From positions 4,464,001 through 4,528,000 of the forward strand of contig NZ_CP173427.1 in the NCBI RefSeq assembly GCF_045038035.1: DNA of 64,000 nucleotides, read 5' to 3'. The position numbers were made by a program, and so were the translations under genes. This document shows positions 56,310 to 64,000 of the stretch, piece by piece (position 1 is the stretch's first letter; each line of letters starts with the position of its first letter). A model generated the notes under the pieces. It made no database searches. It was not told the origin of the DNA and saw nothing but the letters and a program-made list of their open reading frames with translations. The DNA is from Paenibacillus_F chitinolyticus_A. GTDB taxonomy: Bacteria > Bacillota > Bacilli > Paenibacillales > NBRC-103111.

Positions 56310-57866
56310 ATGATGAACACAGATGTACTGCTCATCCCTGGTATCGTAGTCGGCGTCATCCTTATTCTCGGTATTGCCTTCTGGGCCCGCTACAAAACGG
56401 TCAGCCCCGATGAGGCCATGATCGTCACAGGATCCTTTCTGGGGAGCAAAAACGTCAGCATCGACGATTCCGGCCGTAAAATGAAAATCGTGCGCGGGGG
56501 CGGGGCGTTTATTCTGCCGATCTTCCAGCAGGCCCAGTTTCTTTCCCTGCTCTCCCACAAGCTGGACGTCATGACGCCGGAAGTGTACACCGAGCAGGGA
56601 GTGCCGGTTATGACGGACGCCGTCGCCATCATTAAAATCGGCGGTTCCGTCGAAGATGTGGCGACCGCGGCCGAGCAGTTTCTCGGCAAACCGACCGAAG
56701 CGCTGAAAAGCGAAGCCCAGGAGGTTCTCGAAGGCCACCTGCGGGCTATCCTCGGCTCCATGACGGTCGAGGAAGTATACCGCAACCGGGACCGGTTTGC
56801 CCAGGAAGTACAGGGCGTTGCGGCGCGGGACCTCAAAAAAATGGGCCTGCAGATCGTCTCCTTCACGATCAAAGACGTCCGCGACAAGCACGGCTACCTA
56901 GACGCGCTCGGCAAGCCGAGAATCGCGGCCGTAAAGCGCGATGCCGATATCGCCGAAGCGGAAGCCGTGCGGGACGCCCGTATCCAGAAAGCGAAAGCGG
57001 AAGAAGAAGGGCAGAAGGCCGAGCTTCTGCGGGATACGAACATCGCCGAGGCCAGCAAGGAAAAGGAGCTGAAGGTCGCCGCCTTCAAGAAAGACCAGGA
57101 CATGGCCAAGGCCGAAGCCGATCAGGCTTACCACATCCAGGAAGCGCGCTCCAAGCAAAGCGTAGTCGAGGAGCAGATGCGCGTGGAGCTCGTGCGGAAA
57201 GAGCGCGAAATCGACCTCGAAACCAAAGAGATTTTGCGCCGCGAGAAGCAGTACGACGCCGAGGTGAAGAAGAAAGCCGACGCGGACCGGTATTCGGTCG
57301 TGCAGGCGGCCGAAGCCGAGAAGTCGCGCAAAATGCTCGAAGCGGAAGCGCTCCAGTTCCGCATCGAAGCGGAGGCCAAGGCGATGGCCGAGCAGAAGCG
57401 GCTTGACGGTATGGCCCTTGCCGATGCCGAGCGGGCCCGCGGTACGGCCGAAGCCGACGTCATCCGGCTGCGCGGTCTGGCCGAGGCCGAAGCGAAGCAA
57501 CGGCTCGCCGAGGCGTTCGAGAAGTTCGGCGAAGCGGCCGTGCTGGACATCATCGTCAAGATGCTTCCGGAACTGGCCGGCAAGGTCGCCGAACCGATCA
57601 AAGGCATCGACAAGCTGACCGTTGTCGATACGGGCCACGGCGAAGGGGCCGCGCGCATCAGCAACTACGTCACCTCGCTGATGGCTACCGCGCCCGAGAT
57701 GCTCAAAAGCGTCTCCGGAATCGACGTCGAAGAGCTTATCAAAGGCCTGACGTCGAAAAGCCCCAAGCCTGCAGCGAAGCACGCGCCCCTGACCGCGGAG
57801 CTGGAACCCGCATCCGCAGCCGGGGCCATCGCCGCCGCCAAGGAAGACGAACCGGACCAGGCCTGA
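56310..57866 (+). CDS. floT: Flotillin (FloT/YuaG-like)
   Basis: 518 residues. N-terminal membrane hairpin (about 8-27), SPFH domain (about 30-200, with GGGAFILPIFQ), then a long Ala/Glu-rich coiled coil (about 205-400) and a C-terminal Ala-rich tail. Scaffolds functional membrane microdomains. ATG 56310 has AAGGAG 8 bases upstream; a TTG six bases earlier is less well placed. Co-transcribed with the NfeD gene and followed by a terminator. Confidence 0.93.
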   Translation: MMNTDVLLIPGIVVGVILILGIAFWARYKTVSPDEAMIVTGSFLGSKNVSIDDSGRKMKIVRGGGAFILPIFQQAQFLSLLSHKLDVMTPEVYTEQGVPVMTDAVAIIKIGGSVEDVATAAEQFLGKPTEALKSEAQEVLEGHLRAILGSMTVEEVYRNRDRFAQEVQGVAARDLKKMGLQIVSFTIKDVRDKHGYLDALGKPRIAAVKRDADIAEAEAVRDARIQKAKAEEEGQKAELLRDTNIAEASKEKELKVAAFKKDQDMAKAEADQAYHIQEARSKQSVVEEQMRVELVRKEREIDLETKEILRREKQYDAEVKKKADADRYSVVQAAEAEKSRKMLEAEALQFRIEAEAKAMAEQKRLDGMALADAERARGTAEADVIRLRGLAEAEAKQRLAEAFEKFGEAAVLDIIVKMLPELAGKVAEPIKGIDKLTVVDTGHGEGAARISNYVTSLMATAPEMLKSVSGIDVEELIKGLTSKSPKPAAKHAPLTAELEPASAAGAIAAAKEDEPDQA

Positions 57867-57928
57867 TCGTCCCCCGGCAGGAACCGATCAACATGGGGGC
57901 GGAGAGCTGCCGCCCTCCCAAGGTAATG

Positions 57929-57957
57929 AAAAGCACTCCATGCGAGTGCTTTTTTTA
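57929..57957 (+). terminator. Terminator of nfeD-flotillin
   Basis: AAAGCACTC/GAGTGCTTT stem, 5-base loop, seven T. Confidence 0.85.
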
Positions 57958-58067
57958 TTTTCTTTTTCCGGCATAAGGTACGGGACCGCAATCCCGGCAT
58001 CGCCCTCCGCAGTTCGCCGTCCTGGGCTTTTCGCTTGACAGCTTAGAGTCCTTGCCGCAGTACCGCT

Positions 58068-59333
58068 TCAGACAGCCTTACTTCCGTCCGTTTCCGAACG
58101 GACATCCTTCCGGGCCACGCTTCCCGTCTTGTTACGCCCGTGGATGAGACCTGCCGCATAGGAGACCGCCTGAACCAGCAGCGCGGAAATAATCAGCATA
58201 AGAAACGGCATCATGCCGATCGTATAACGCGCTTCCGGGATAAACATAAGCTGCGTCCCCAGCAGGATAAGAAATACGGTGATCAGGTACCGGTAGCTTT
58301 TGTGGATAAAGAAGGCGATCAGGGAGCCTGCCATTCCCGCATACACCAGAAACTTGTGGAACCTTGGAATCCAGGGAGCATACCAGGCAGGCACCGAGGA
58401 GCCATAATCTCCTATGTACAGCTTGTTCAGAAACATCTCTTTCATTTTGCCCACCGTAAACCAGCGGATCCAGAGGGCCGGATCGGTCTGCAGCCCTTCT
58501 TTGATGCGTTTAATCGCCTCTCCCTGCTGGTTGTTGAAGTCGATTTTGCTCCAGTCCAGCGTTCCCCGGTAGTAAGGATCGGTTCCGCCCAGCAGCGGAT
58601 TCCCCGCTCCTCCTTTGGAAATGAAAATAATTTCGTGAAAGGTGATCGCATTGCGTATCCACCAAGGAAGCATCCCCAGCGCAAAAGCGAGGACCCCGAA
58701 ACCGATTTCTTTAAAATAAGGCTTTTTGTGCTGAAACCACAGGAAAATATAAGGAACCGGCGCGACTACCAGCGTGTTCGGTCGGATCAGAACGGCCAAG
58801 GCAAGCAGAAGGCCGGCAATGAGATGATCCCTGGTGCGGTTTTCCTGTACGATTTTAACCTGATAATAAATGAGCGCCATAAACGACGTCAGGAATATGA
58901 CCTCCGTCAGGATCAACGAATTCACGACAATGAAGGTTCCGTATACGGAAGCGAAAAACGCCGCAATCAGACCGGTCGTCCGGTTGAAAAGCCTCAGCCC
59001 GATCTTGTAGATATACCAGATGGCCCCGAGCGAGATAAAAACCTGTAAAACCCGTACCACCATAAACGTCCGTTCTATATCCGTGTAACCGAATACAGCC
59101 AGAATCGCTGCCAGAAATACGGGAAAGCCGGGAGTCACTAACGTGTTGGATTTGGCCTCGTTGTAGCCGTAAATCCCTTTTTCAAGCATTTGTACCGCCA
59201 TCGTCGTATAGTTCTTTTGATCGTATTCCACAGGCTCGTATTGTTCTCCCAGTACGTAGAACAGCCTCAGGCCGAGCGCCAAAGCCAGGACGAAGACAAT
59301 CATCATTTTTTTCCATAACCGGGATGCACCCAC
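58068..59333 (-). CDS. GT39/ArnT-like integral membrane glycosyltransferase, second paralogue
   Basis: 421 residues, about ten helices. The acidic loop is VEYDQKNYTTMAVQMLEKGIYGY and LPWWIRNAITF mirrors the protein at 52707-53966, so the two are paralogues. GNPLLGGTDPYY corresponds to GNPLLLGTFPYW there. Likely uses a lipid-linked sugar, perhaps the one made by the GT2 gene. GTG 59333 behind GGAGGAGG. Stands alone beyond the flotillin terminator. Confidence 0.78.
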   Translation of the reverse strand: MGASRLWKKMMIVFVLALALGLRLFYVLGEQYEPVEYDQKNYTTMAVQMLEKGIYGYNEAKSNTLVTPGFPVFLAAILAVFGYTDIERTFMVVRVLQVFISLGAIWYIYKIGLRLFNRTTGLIAAFFASVYGTFIVVNSLILTEVIFLTSFMALIYYQVKIVQENRTRDHLIAGLLLALAVLIRPNTLVVAPVPYIFLWFQHKKPYFKEIGFGVLAFALGMLPWWIRNAITFHEIIFISKGGAGNPLLGGTDPYYRGTLDWSKIDFNNQQGEAIKRIKEGLQTDPALWIRWFTVGKMKEMFLNKLYIGDYGSSVPAWYAPWIPRFHKFLVYAGMAGSLIAFFIHKSYRYLITVFLILLGTQLMFIPEARYTIGMMPFLMLIISALLVQAVSYAAGLIHGRNKTGSVARKDVRSETDGSKAV

Positions 59334-59581
59334 GCTCTTCTTCCTCCTCCAACTTTACCGTAATATTCCTGTCCCTATAACGCAGGCCGCATTAAAAAGG
59401 TTTCATTCCTTAAGGATTGATAAGAAATTCCGTTCAGCAGCTACCGCTCTTCCCGTCGTACCAGCATAACCGAGAAACGTCAACGGCCATGCTGCGTCCG
59501 GTCAATTTTACGTAAAAAATAAATAGGGGAACGCGGAATGGTCTACCCTATATATACCGAATAACTTCCGCCTAGAAACAA

Positions 59582-59622
59582 AAATCCCCGGAAGGTGGAC
59601 AAGCTTGTCCGGCCGGGGATTT
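59582..59622 (-). terminator. Terminator of the HAD phosphatase gene
   Basis: AAATCCCCGG/CCGGGGATTT outer stem with an inner GGAC-AAGCTT-GTCC hairpin; T5 on the minus strand. The remaining 59334-59581 is AT-rich with no gene; it probably holds the promoter of the gene ending at 58068. Confidence 0.65.
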
Positions 59623-59657
59623 ACTTTATTCAGCTGATTTAAATACGGCTTGTCTCC

Positions 59658-60338
59658 TCAGTTTTCCTCTTGGGGAAGAAGGCCGAGCAGCTCCGGAAAT
59701 GCCGTAATCCGGACGTCGGCTTCGTCGAGCTCACGCTCGGAACGGAAACCCGCATAATCGCAGCCGATCACCTTAAGCCCGTTGCGGTGACCCGCTTCCA
59801 CATCGGAAGAGCGGTCCCCTACCATCCAGGCGCTTTGTAAGCCGTGCTGCTCCAGGAGCAGTTTGACAAGATCCACTTTGGACTTCGTCGCGTATTCGCC
59901 CGCGCTGTACAGCCCGGTAAAGAGGGGCGCCAGCCCCTTCATCCGGATTACTTCCCGGACATAATCCTCCAGACCGTTGCTCGCGACGAAAAGCCGGATC
60001 CCGCGAGCATGAAGCGCCTGCAGCGTTTCCTCGACACCATCGTAGAGCATGCCTTCTCCCCGAAGGAGCCGATCCATCTGTTCGGCGAGCAGGAGCTCGT
60101 CCGCGCGGCTGCGGACCGCGGCCGGGACATCGGGCAGAACCCGCTCCCAGATTTCTTCGAGAAGCATGCCGAGCCCGCCGAGAATACGTTCGTCAGGCGG
60201 CGTCGGCCCTTCGTAAACTCCTTCGCGGCGAAGCGCGTCGAAAGCCGCATGATAAGCCGGCAGAAGAAGCGTTTCCGTTTTGAAGAGCGTTCCATCCAAA
60301 TCAAATAGCATCGCTTGCGGTGCAGGGGACTGATTCAT
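59658..60338 (-). CDS. HAD-family phosphatase (PpaX/Gph-like)
   Basis: 226 residues. HAD motif I FDLDGTLFKTE (nucleophile and acid/base aspartates), motif II VASNGLEDY, motif III lysine in ATKSK, motif IV MVGDRSSDVEAG. A helical cap between motifs I and II. Substrate unknown; PpaX (pyrophosphatase) and Gph (phosphoglycolate) are in the same group. ATG 60338 behind GGAG; an upstream in-frame ATG at 60353 lacks a site. Divergent from the nag operon. Confidence 0.78.
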   Translation of the reverse strand: MNQSPAPQAMLFDLDGTLFKTETLLLPAYHAAFDALRREGVYEGPTPPDERILGGLGMLLEEIWERVLPDVPAAVRSRADELLLAEQMDRLLRGEGMLYDGVEETLQALHARGIRLFVASNGLEDYVREVIRMKGLAPLFTGLYSAGEYATKSKVDLVKLLLEQHGLQSAWMVGDRSSDVEAGHRNGLKVIGCDYAGFRSERELDEADVRITAFPELLGLLPQEEN

Positions 60339-60455
60339 AGCTGGACTCCACATCCTAAAGGTTTTCTTTTAAGAATGGCAAACCGTGCCCGGCTTGTCAA
60401 CTTGGCCCGCGGAAAATTTTACCGTGTCCCGTCCGCTTTTCACTAGGACTTCCTA

Positions 60456-60484
60456 TTGATGTTGTGAGTAAAATATTTTAGAAT
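60456..60484 (+). promoter_or_regulatory. Sigma-A promoter of the rpiR-nagB-nagA operon with a palindrome
   Basis: TTGATG (60456-60461), 17-base spacer, TAGAAT (60479-60484). A perfect 12-bp palindrome TAAAATATTTTA (60469-60480) fills the spacer and would be a natural operator for the adjacent regulator. Seen: elements. Inferred: autoregulation. Confidence 0.6.
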
Positions 60485-60555
60485 GAATATGAAAATGTTT
60501 TTCTTATCAAACTACTATTTCACTAAAATTTTTTTCAAAAAAGGTGCGGATTTCT

Positions 60556-61413
60556 ATGTCCAGCATTCTTCGGGCCATTGAAGAACGGAAGCACGGGCTG
60601 AACCGCCAGGAACAGGTTCTCGCCATTTATATTCTCGAGCATTCCAGTCAAGTGGTGCGCATGGGAATAACGGAATTGGCGGAACAGTCGAAGACGAGTC
60701 CCGCTACGATTTCCCGCTTTTGCAAGACGTTTCATTTCCAGGGTTACACCGATTTCAAGTTCCAGCTCGGCGCGGAGCTCGCCACTCAGCCTGCCGGCCA
60801 GTCTTACCAGGATATCGTCGCCGGGAATCCGCTGGAGAAAATCGTGTCGGCTATGGAAGCCAACCATATGCGCTCTATTGCGGATACGACCCGTCTTCTG
60901 GATCTGAGGCAGGTCCAGTCGGCGGTCGACGCGCTCCAGAGCGCGAGGCAGATCGACCTTTACGGCGTCGCCACTTCGGGCGTCGTAGCGCTCGACTTCC
61001 ACCAGAAGCTGGTGAGGATCGGGAGGTACGCGACCGCATGGTCGGATCCTCACATGCAGATCACGTCCGCTTCCAACCTGCAGCCGGGTGACGTTGCCTT
61101 CGCGGTTTCCTACTCCGGCGACACGCCTGAAACGATTCAGGCGCTGCTTTGCGCCAAGGAGCGGGGTGCCACGACGATCAGCCTGACCAAATACGGCTCC
61201 AACCCCCTGGCGGATCTTTCGGACATCAAGCTGTTCGCCTCCACGCTGGAGGAAGGCATGCGCCGCGGAGATATGGCGTCCCGGATCGCACAGCTTCATG
61301 TGATAGACATTTTGTTTACGAGCCTGGTCAGCGACCGGTTCGACGAACATGTCACCCGTTTGGAACGGACCTACCACATGGTCCGCAAATACCGGAGCAA
61401 AGGGAGAGAGTAA
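60556..61413 (+). CDS. MurR/RpiR-family transcriptional regulator
   Basis: 285 residues. N-terminal HTH_6 domain (1-77, ELAEQSKTSPATISRFCKTFHFQGYTDFK) and C-terminal SIS domain (about 105-270, GVATSGVVALDFHQKL and SYSGDTPETIQ), which binds phosphosugars. Placed three bases before nagB, so it probably senses an amino-sugar phosphate and controls this operon. ATG 60556 behind AAGGTG; GTG 60544 is within the ribosome site. Confidence 0.88.
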   Translation: MSSILRAIEERKHGLNRQEQVLAIYILEHSSQVVRMGITELAEQSKTSPATISRFCKTFHFQGYTDFKFQLGAELATQPAGQSYQDIVAGNPLEKIVSAMEANHMRSIADTTRLLDLRQVQSAVDALQSARQIDLYGVATSGVVALDFHQKLVRIGRYATAWSDPHMQITSASNLQPGDVAFAVSYSGDTPETIQALLCAKERGATTISLTKYGSNPLADLSDIKLFASTLEEGMRRGDMASRIAQLHVIDILFTSLVSDRFDEHVTRLERTYHMVRKYRSKGRE

Positions 61414-61416
61414 ACC

Positions 61417-62145
61417 ATGATTATTCACAAGTTTGAAAATCAGCAGGAATTAAACGAGGCGGGCGCGGGAATTATTACCGCTCTTGTCCAGACGAAGCCC
61501 GATGCGGTTCTCGGTCTCGCTACGGGAAGCACGCCGATCGGCATTTACGAAGAAATCGTAAAAGCTTACAACAAGGGACGCGTGAGCTTTAAAAACGTGC
61601 GCACGTACAATCTGGACGAGTATGTGGGACTTCCCGACGGCCATGCCGAAAGCTACCGTACGTACATGAACGAGCATCTGTTCCGCCATATCGATGTGCA
61701 GCCGGAGCGCACCCGCATTCCGAACGGCAATGCCTCCGACCTTCAGGAAGAATGCGCGCGCTATAATGGCGAGCTGGATGAGATCAAACAAGTGGACCTG
61801 CAAATTCTCGGTCTCGGCCACAACGGCCACATCGGCTTCAATGAGCCGGCGGACGAGCTTCATGGCGCCACTCACCTGGTCGAACTCGATCATAAAACAC
61901 GCGAAGCCAACGCACGCTTCTTCCCTTCCATCCATGACGTTCCGACACACGCTCTCACGATGGGGGTAGGAACGATTCTTAAAGCCAGAACGATTCTTCT
62001 CATTGTCCGCGGCGCCGACAAAGCGGATATCGTCCACCGCGCCCTTACCGGCCCGATTACAACCCAGTGTCCGGCAAGCCTGCTGCAAACTCACCCGCAT
62101 CTGATCGTTCTGCTCGATGCCGAAGCAGGGAGGAATTTTGTATGA
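61417..62145 (+). CDS. nagB: Glucosamine-6-phosphate deaminase
   Basis: 242 residues, the short Gram-positive form without the E. coli allosteric tail. GLATGSTPIG near the N-terminus, catalytic aspartate in YNLDEYVGL, and GLGHNGHIGFNEP. Converts GlcN6P to Fru6P and ammonia. ATG 61417 follows GGGAGAG in the end of the regulator gene. Its TGA overlaps the nagA start (ATGA). Confidence 0.95.
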   Translation: MIIHKFENQQELNEAGAGIITALVQTKPDAVLGLATGSTPIGIYEEIVKAYNKGRVSFKNVRTYNLDEYVGLPDGHAESYRTYMNEHLFRHIDVQPERTRIPNGNASDLQEECARYNGELDEIKQVDLQILGLGHNGHIGFNEPADELHGATHLVELDHKTREANARFFPSIHDVPTHALTMGVGTILKARTILLIVRGADKADIVHRALTGPITTQCPASLLQTHPHLIVLLDAEAGRNFV

Positions 62146-63338
62146 GTACATCCCCTTCCGCGCAGGAGCGTATATTAATCGTTAACGCCCGGATCGTGAC
62201 GGAAAATACGGTCATCGACAACGGCGCGCTGCTTGCCGTTGACGGCCGCATCGAACGCATCTACAAGGGGCATGAACTTGCGGAGCTTGATTTAACGGGC
62301 GCCGTAGACGCGCAGGGAAGCTGGCTGCTGCCGGGCTTTATCGACGTGCATGTTCACGGCGGCTTCGGAGCCGACTTTATGGACGCTTCCGCCGAGTCCC
62401 TGGAAACGATCACCCGTTTCCACAGCAGCAAAGGCACGACGGCGATGCTCGCCACATCCGTCACGGCCTCCCGCGAAGCACTGGATGCGGTTATTACCGC
62501 CACAGACGCTTATATCCGCAGCGGAATGCCGTATGCCCAGTTGATCGGGGTCCATCTGGAAGGTCCGTTCATTTCTCCGAAATGGAGCGGCGCCCAGAAC
62601 CCGGAATTCATCTCCCTGCCGACATCCGAGTGGCTTGAAGATTGGCATGCCCGCTTCCCCGGCCTGGTCAAAATGATGACGCTCGCGCCCGAACGGGAAG
62701 GAGCGATGGACGTCATCCAGTGGCTCAGCGGTCACGGAATCGTTGCTGCCGCAGGCCATACGGATGCCGACTACGAGACGATCGAACGCGCGGTTGAACA
62801 CGGCTTGAGCCATGCCGTTCATACGTTCAACGCCATGACTCCCCTGCATCACCGGAATCCCGGCACGGCGGGCGCCGTGCTGACCGATCCGCGGATTCAT
62901 GCGGAAATTATCGCCGACGGCGTGCATGTGCATCCGGCCGGCGTCCAGCTGCTGACGCAGACGAAGAAGCAGCATAACCTCATCATGATCACCGATGCGA
63001 TTTCCGCCGCCGGCCTGGAAGACGGCGATTACAAGCTGGGCGGACTCGATGTGATCATGAAGGACGGCATCTGCCGCCTGAAAGAAGGCGGCAGCCTGGC
63101 CGGCAGCACGCTGACCATGATCGACGCGTTCAAATTCATGGTCAACAAAATCGGCGTCAGCGTGCAGCAGGCCAGCGAATACGCCAGCGGCAACCCTGCC
63201 CGCCAGATGGGCGTCGCGGACCGCATGGGCTCCATCGCACGCGGCAAACAAGCGGACTTCCTGCTCGTCAGCCCGTCGCTGGATCTCGAACGCGCCTGGG
63301 TGCTCGGACGCGAGCTTTCCCTCGTGACGGAAGCGTAA
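62142..63338 (+). CDS. nagA: N-acetylglucosamine-6-phosphate deacetylase
   Basis: 398 residues, amidohydrolase fold. Metal and substrate motifs: GFIDVHVHGGFGADFMD, HLEGPFISPKWSGAQ, AAGHTDADYE, VHTFNAMTPLHHRNPG and ITDAISAAG. Converts GlcNAc6P to GlcN6P, feeding NagB. ATG 62142 with GGGAGG eight bases upstream; the frame is open to 62067 inside nagB but that part is antisense-like noise. Last gene of rpiR-nagB-nagA. Confidence 0.95.
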   Translation: MSTSPSAQERILIVNARIVTENTVIDNGALLAVDGRIERIYKGHELAELDLTGAVDAQGSWLLPGFIDVHVHGGFGADFMDASAESLETITRFHSSKGTTAMLATSVTASREALDAVITATDAYIRSGMPYAQLIGVHLEGPFISPKWSGAQNPEFISLPTSEWLEDWHARFPGLVKMMTLAPEREGAMDVIQWLSGHGIVAAAGHTDADYETIERAVEHGLSHAVHTFNAMTPLHHRNPGTAGAVLTDPRIHAEIIADGVHVHPAGVQLLTQTKKQHNLIMITDAISAAGLEDGDYKLGGLDVIMKDGICRLKEGGSLAGSTLTMIDAFKFMVNKIGVSVQQASEYASGNPARQMGVADRMGSIARGKQADFLLVSPSLDLERAWVLGRELSLVTEA

Positions 63339-63360
63339 GCCTTCCGTCCTCAATCATCAC

Positions 63361-63406
63361 AAAAAACCTCGCGCAGAATGATCATCCGTTCTGCACGAGG
63401 TTTTTT
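63361..63406. terminator. Bidirectional terminator between nagA and the ROK gene
   Basis: AAAAAACCTCG(C)GCAGAA paired with TTCTGC(A)CGAGGTTTTTT, one mismatch, A and T runs on both sides, between convergent genes. Confidence 0.85.
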
Positions 63407-63422
63407 GTGATGCGATTCGCGG

Positions 63423-64000
63423 TCAGCTCATGGTCCGCGACTTGAACATCCGGTGGAGGCCGATCGTAGCGGCGCCGATGGAGGCGCCGTACTCCTTCCA
63501 CCGGGGCGAATGGACAGGCGTCGGCACAATCGCCTGCTCGCGGCTTTGGATGCGTTCCGCAAGCCGCGTGAAGAACGGCTCGCTCTCGCCTATCCAGCCG
63601 CCCAGAATGAGCTGCTCGGGGCTGAGCAGCTGCAGGACGTGCCCGCAGTAGGAGGCGATCGTCTCGATGATCTCCTCCAGCTCTCCCGCGAAGGGCTCCG
63701 CTCCCTGTATGCCCAAGTCCACAAAGCGGCGGACGACGCGCGGCTCTTCGTCTCTCACATCGCCGAAAGCGTCCGGGTACGTCTCAAGCAGACGCTTGGA
63801 CAGATTCGCCGTGCTGAACCGGCTGAACTCGCGGATACGTCCCGCGCGATCATGGCGGCCGCGATAGATCTGGTTGTTGAGCACAAGACCCGCGCCGATA
63901 CCGTAATCGATGAGGATGTAGACGATCGTCTGGAGACCCTTGGCCGTTCCGTTAAAACGTTCGGCGAAACCCGCGGCATCCAGATCGTTCACCAGATGCA
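63423..64000 (-). CDS. ROK-family protein, C-terminal part (cut by window edge)
   Basis: About 192 codons of the C-terminal half of a ROK kinase or NagC/XylR-type repressor. VNDLDAAGFAE matches the ROK strand with its catalytic aspartate, IDYGIGAGLVLNNQIYRG the second, and LSPEQLILGG the late glycine motif. The zinc-binding CxCGxxGC segment of typical ROK proteins is not seen between about residues 55 and 75 of the visible part, so it may be a divergent or non-zinc member. The N-terminus, which would tell kinase from repressor, is outside the window. Confidence 0.75.
   Translation of the reverse strand, partial: HLVNDLDAAGFAERFNGTAKGLQTIVYILIDYGIGAGLVLNNQIYRGRHDRAGRIREFSRFSTANLSKRLLETYPDAFGDVRDEEPRVVRRFVDLGIQGAEPFAGELEEIIETIASYCGHVLQLLSPEQLILGGWIGESEPFFTRLAERIQSREQAIVPTPVHSPRWKEYGASIGAATIGLHRMFKSRTMS

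Overview
The window reads as a chromosomal segment of a GC-rich, endospore-forming Gram-positive bacterium, most likely a Paenibacillus or close relative. Reasons: sporulation genes (ytrH, ytrI, ytvI, YheC/YheD proteins), frequent TTG/GTG starts behind strong Shine-Dalgarno sites, and a gene order that follows the Bacillus subtilis block ytoI-ytpI-(nrnA)-ytrI-ytrH-dnaE-accD-accA-(pfkA)-pyk-fxsA-ytvI-citZ-icd-mdh-phoPR. Two members of that block, nrnA and pfkA, are not at their expected places. No rRNA, tRNA, CRISPR array, insertion sequence or prophage was seen.

Layout. 0-5 kb: a short tandem repeat, the phosphate two-component system in the order phoR then phoP, each preceded by a Pho-box-like repeat, and a class I fumarase. 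5-7.5 kb: a polysaccharide deacetylase and a YfbR-type 5'-deoxynucleotidase. 7.6-11.3 kb: citZ-icd-mdh of the TCA cycle. 11.4-15.2 kb: convergent, overlapping ppx and ppk for polyphosphate. 15.4 kb: an internally deleted LD-carboxypeptidase remnant. 15.8-21.6 kb: ytvI, fxsA, a thioesterase, pyk, accA and accD. 21.6-29.8 kb: a small DUF2007-like protein, a PgpA-like protein, a DnaE polymerase with two large low-complexity inserts, an aminotransferase and hisC. 30-30.9 kb: ytrH-ytrI.

30.9-35.6 kb holds the most interesting system: a rearranged ComQXPA-type quorum-sensing locus. comP, comA and comQ form one minus-strand operon. A 55-codon ComX-like precursor ending in tryptophan is divergent on the plus strand. 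It is followed by a strong terminator, a stretch rich in TTGC half-sites resembling ComA boxes, and a 47-residue orphan peptide gene with an excellent ribosome site. The locus sits where nrnA is expected.

35.7-41.5 kb: ytpI, ytoI, small membrane and soluble proteins, an SgrR-like solute-sensing regulator and a YhdH-type reductase. 41.6-47.5 kb: one minus-strand operon joining an ABC sugar importer, a PTS EIICB permease and a PRD antiterminator. Its leader carries a sigma-A promoter, a RAT-like element overlapping an intrinsic terminator, and a cre site that fits the consensus completely. The antiterminator probably controls its own operon. 47.6-52.7 kb: four consecutive YheC/YheD ATP-grasp genes in a long-short-long-short pattern. 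52.7-55.5 kb: a polyprenyl-phosphate-sugar module (GT2, DUF2304, small flippase-like transporter, GT39-like transferase). 55.7-57.9 kb: NfeD plus flotillin behind a SigW-type promoter. 58-59.3 kb: a second GT39-like membrane protein. 59.6-64 kb: a HAD phosphatase, an RpiR-type regulator with nagB-nagA, and a ROK protein cut by the window edge. The nag genes and the PTS/ABC operon together suggest a strong amino-sugar (chitin or cell-wall derived) economy.
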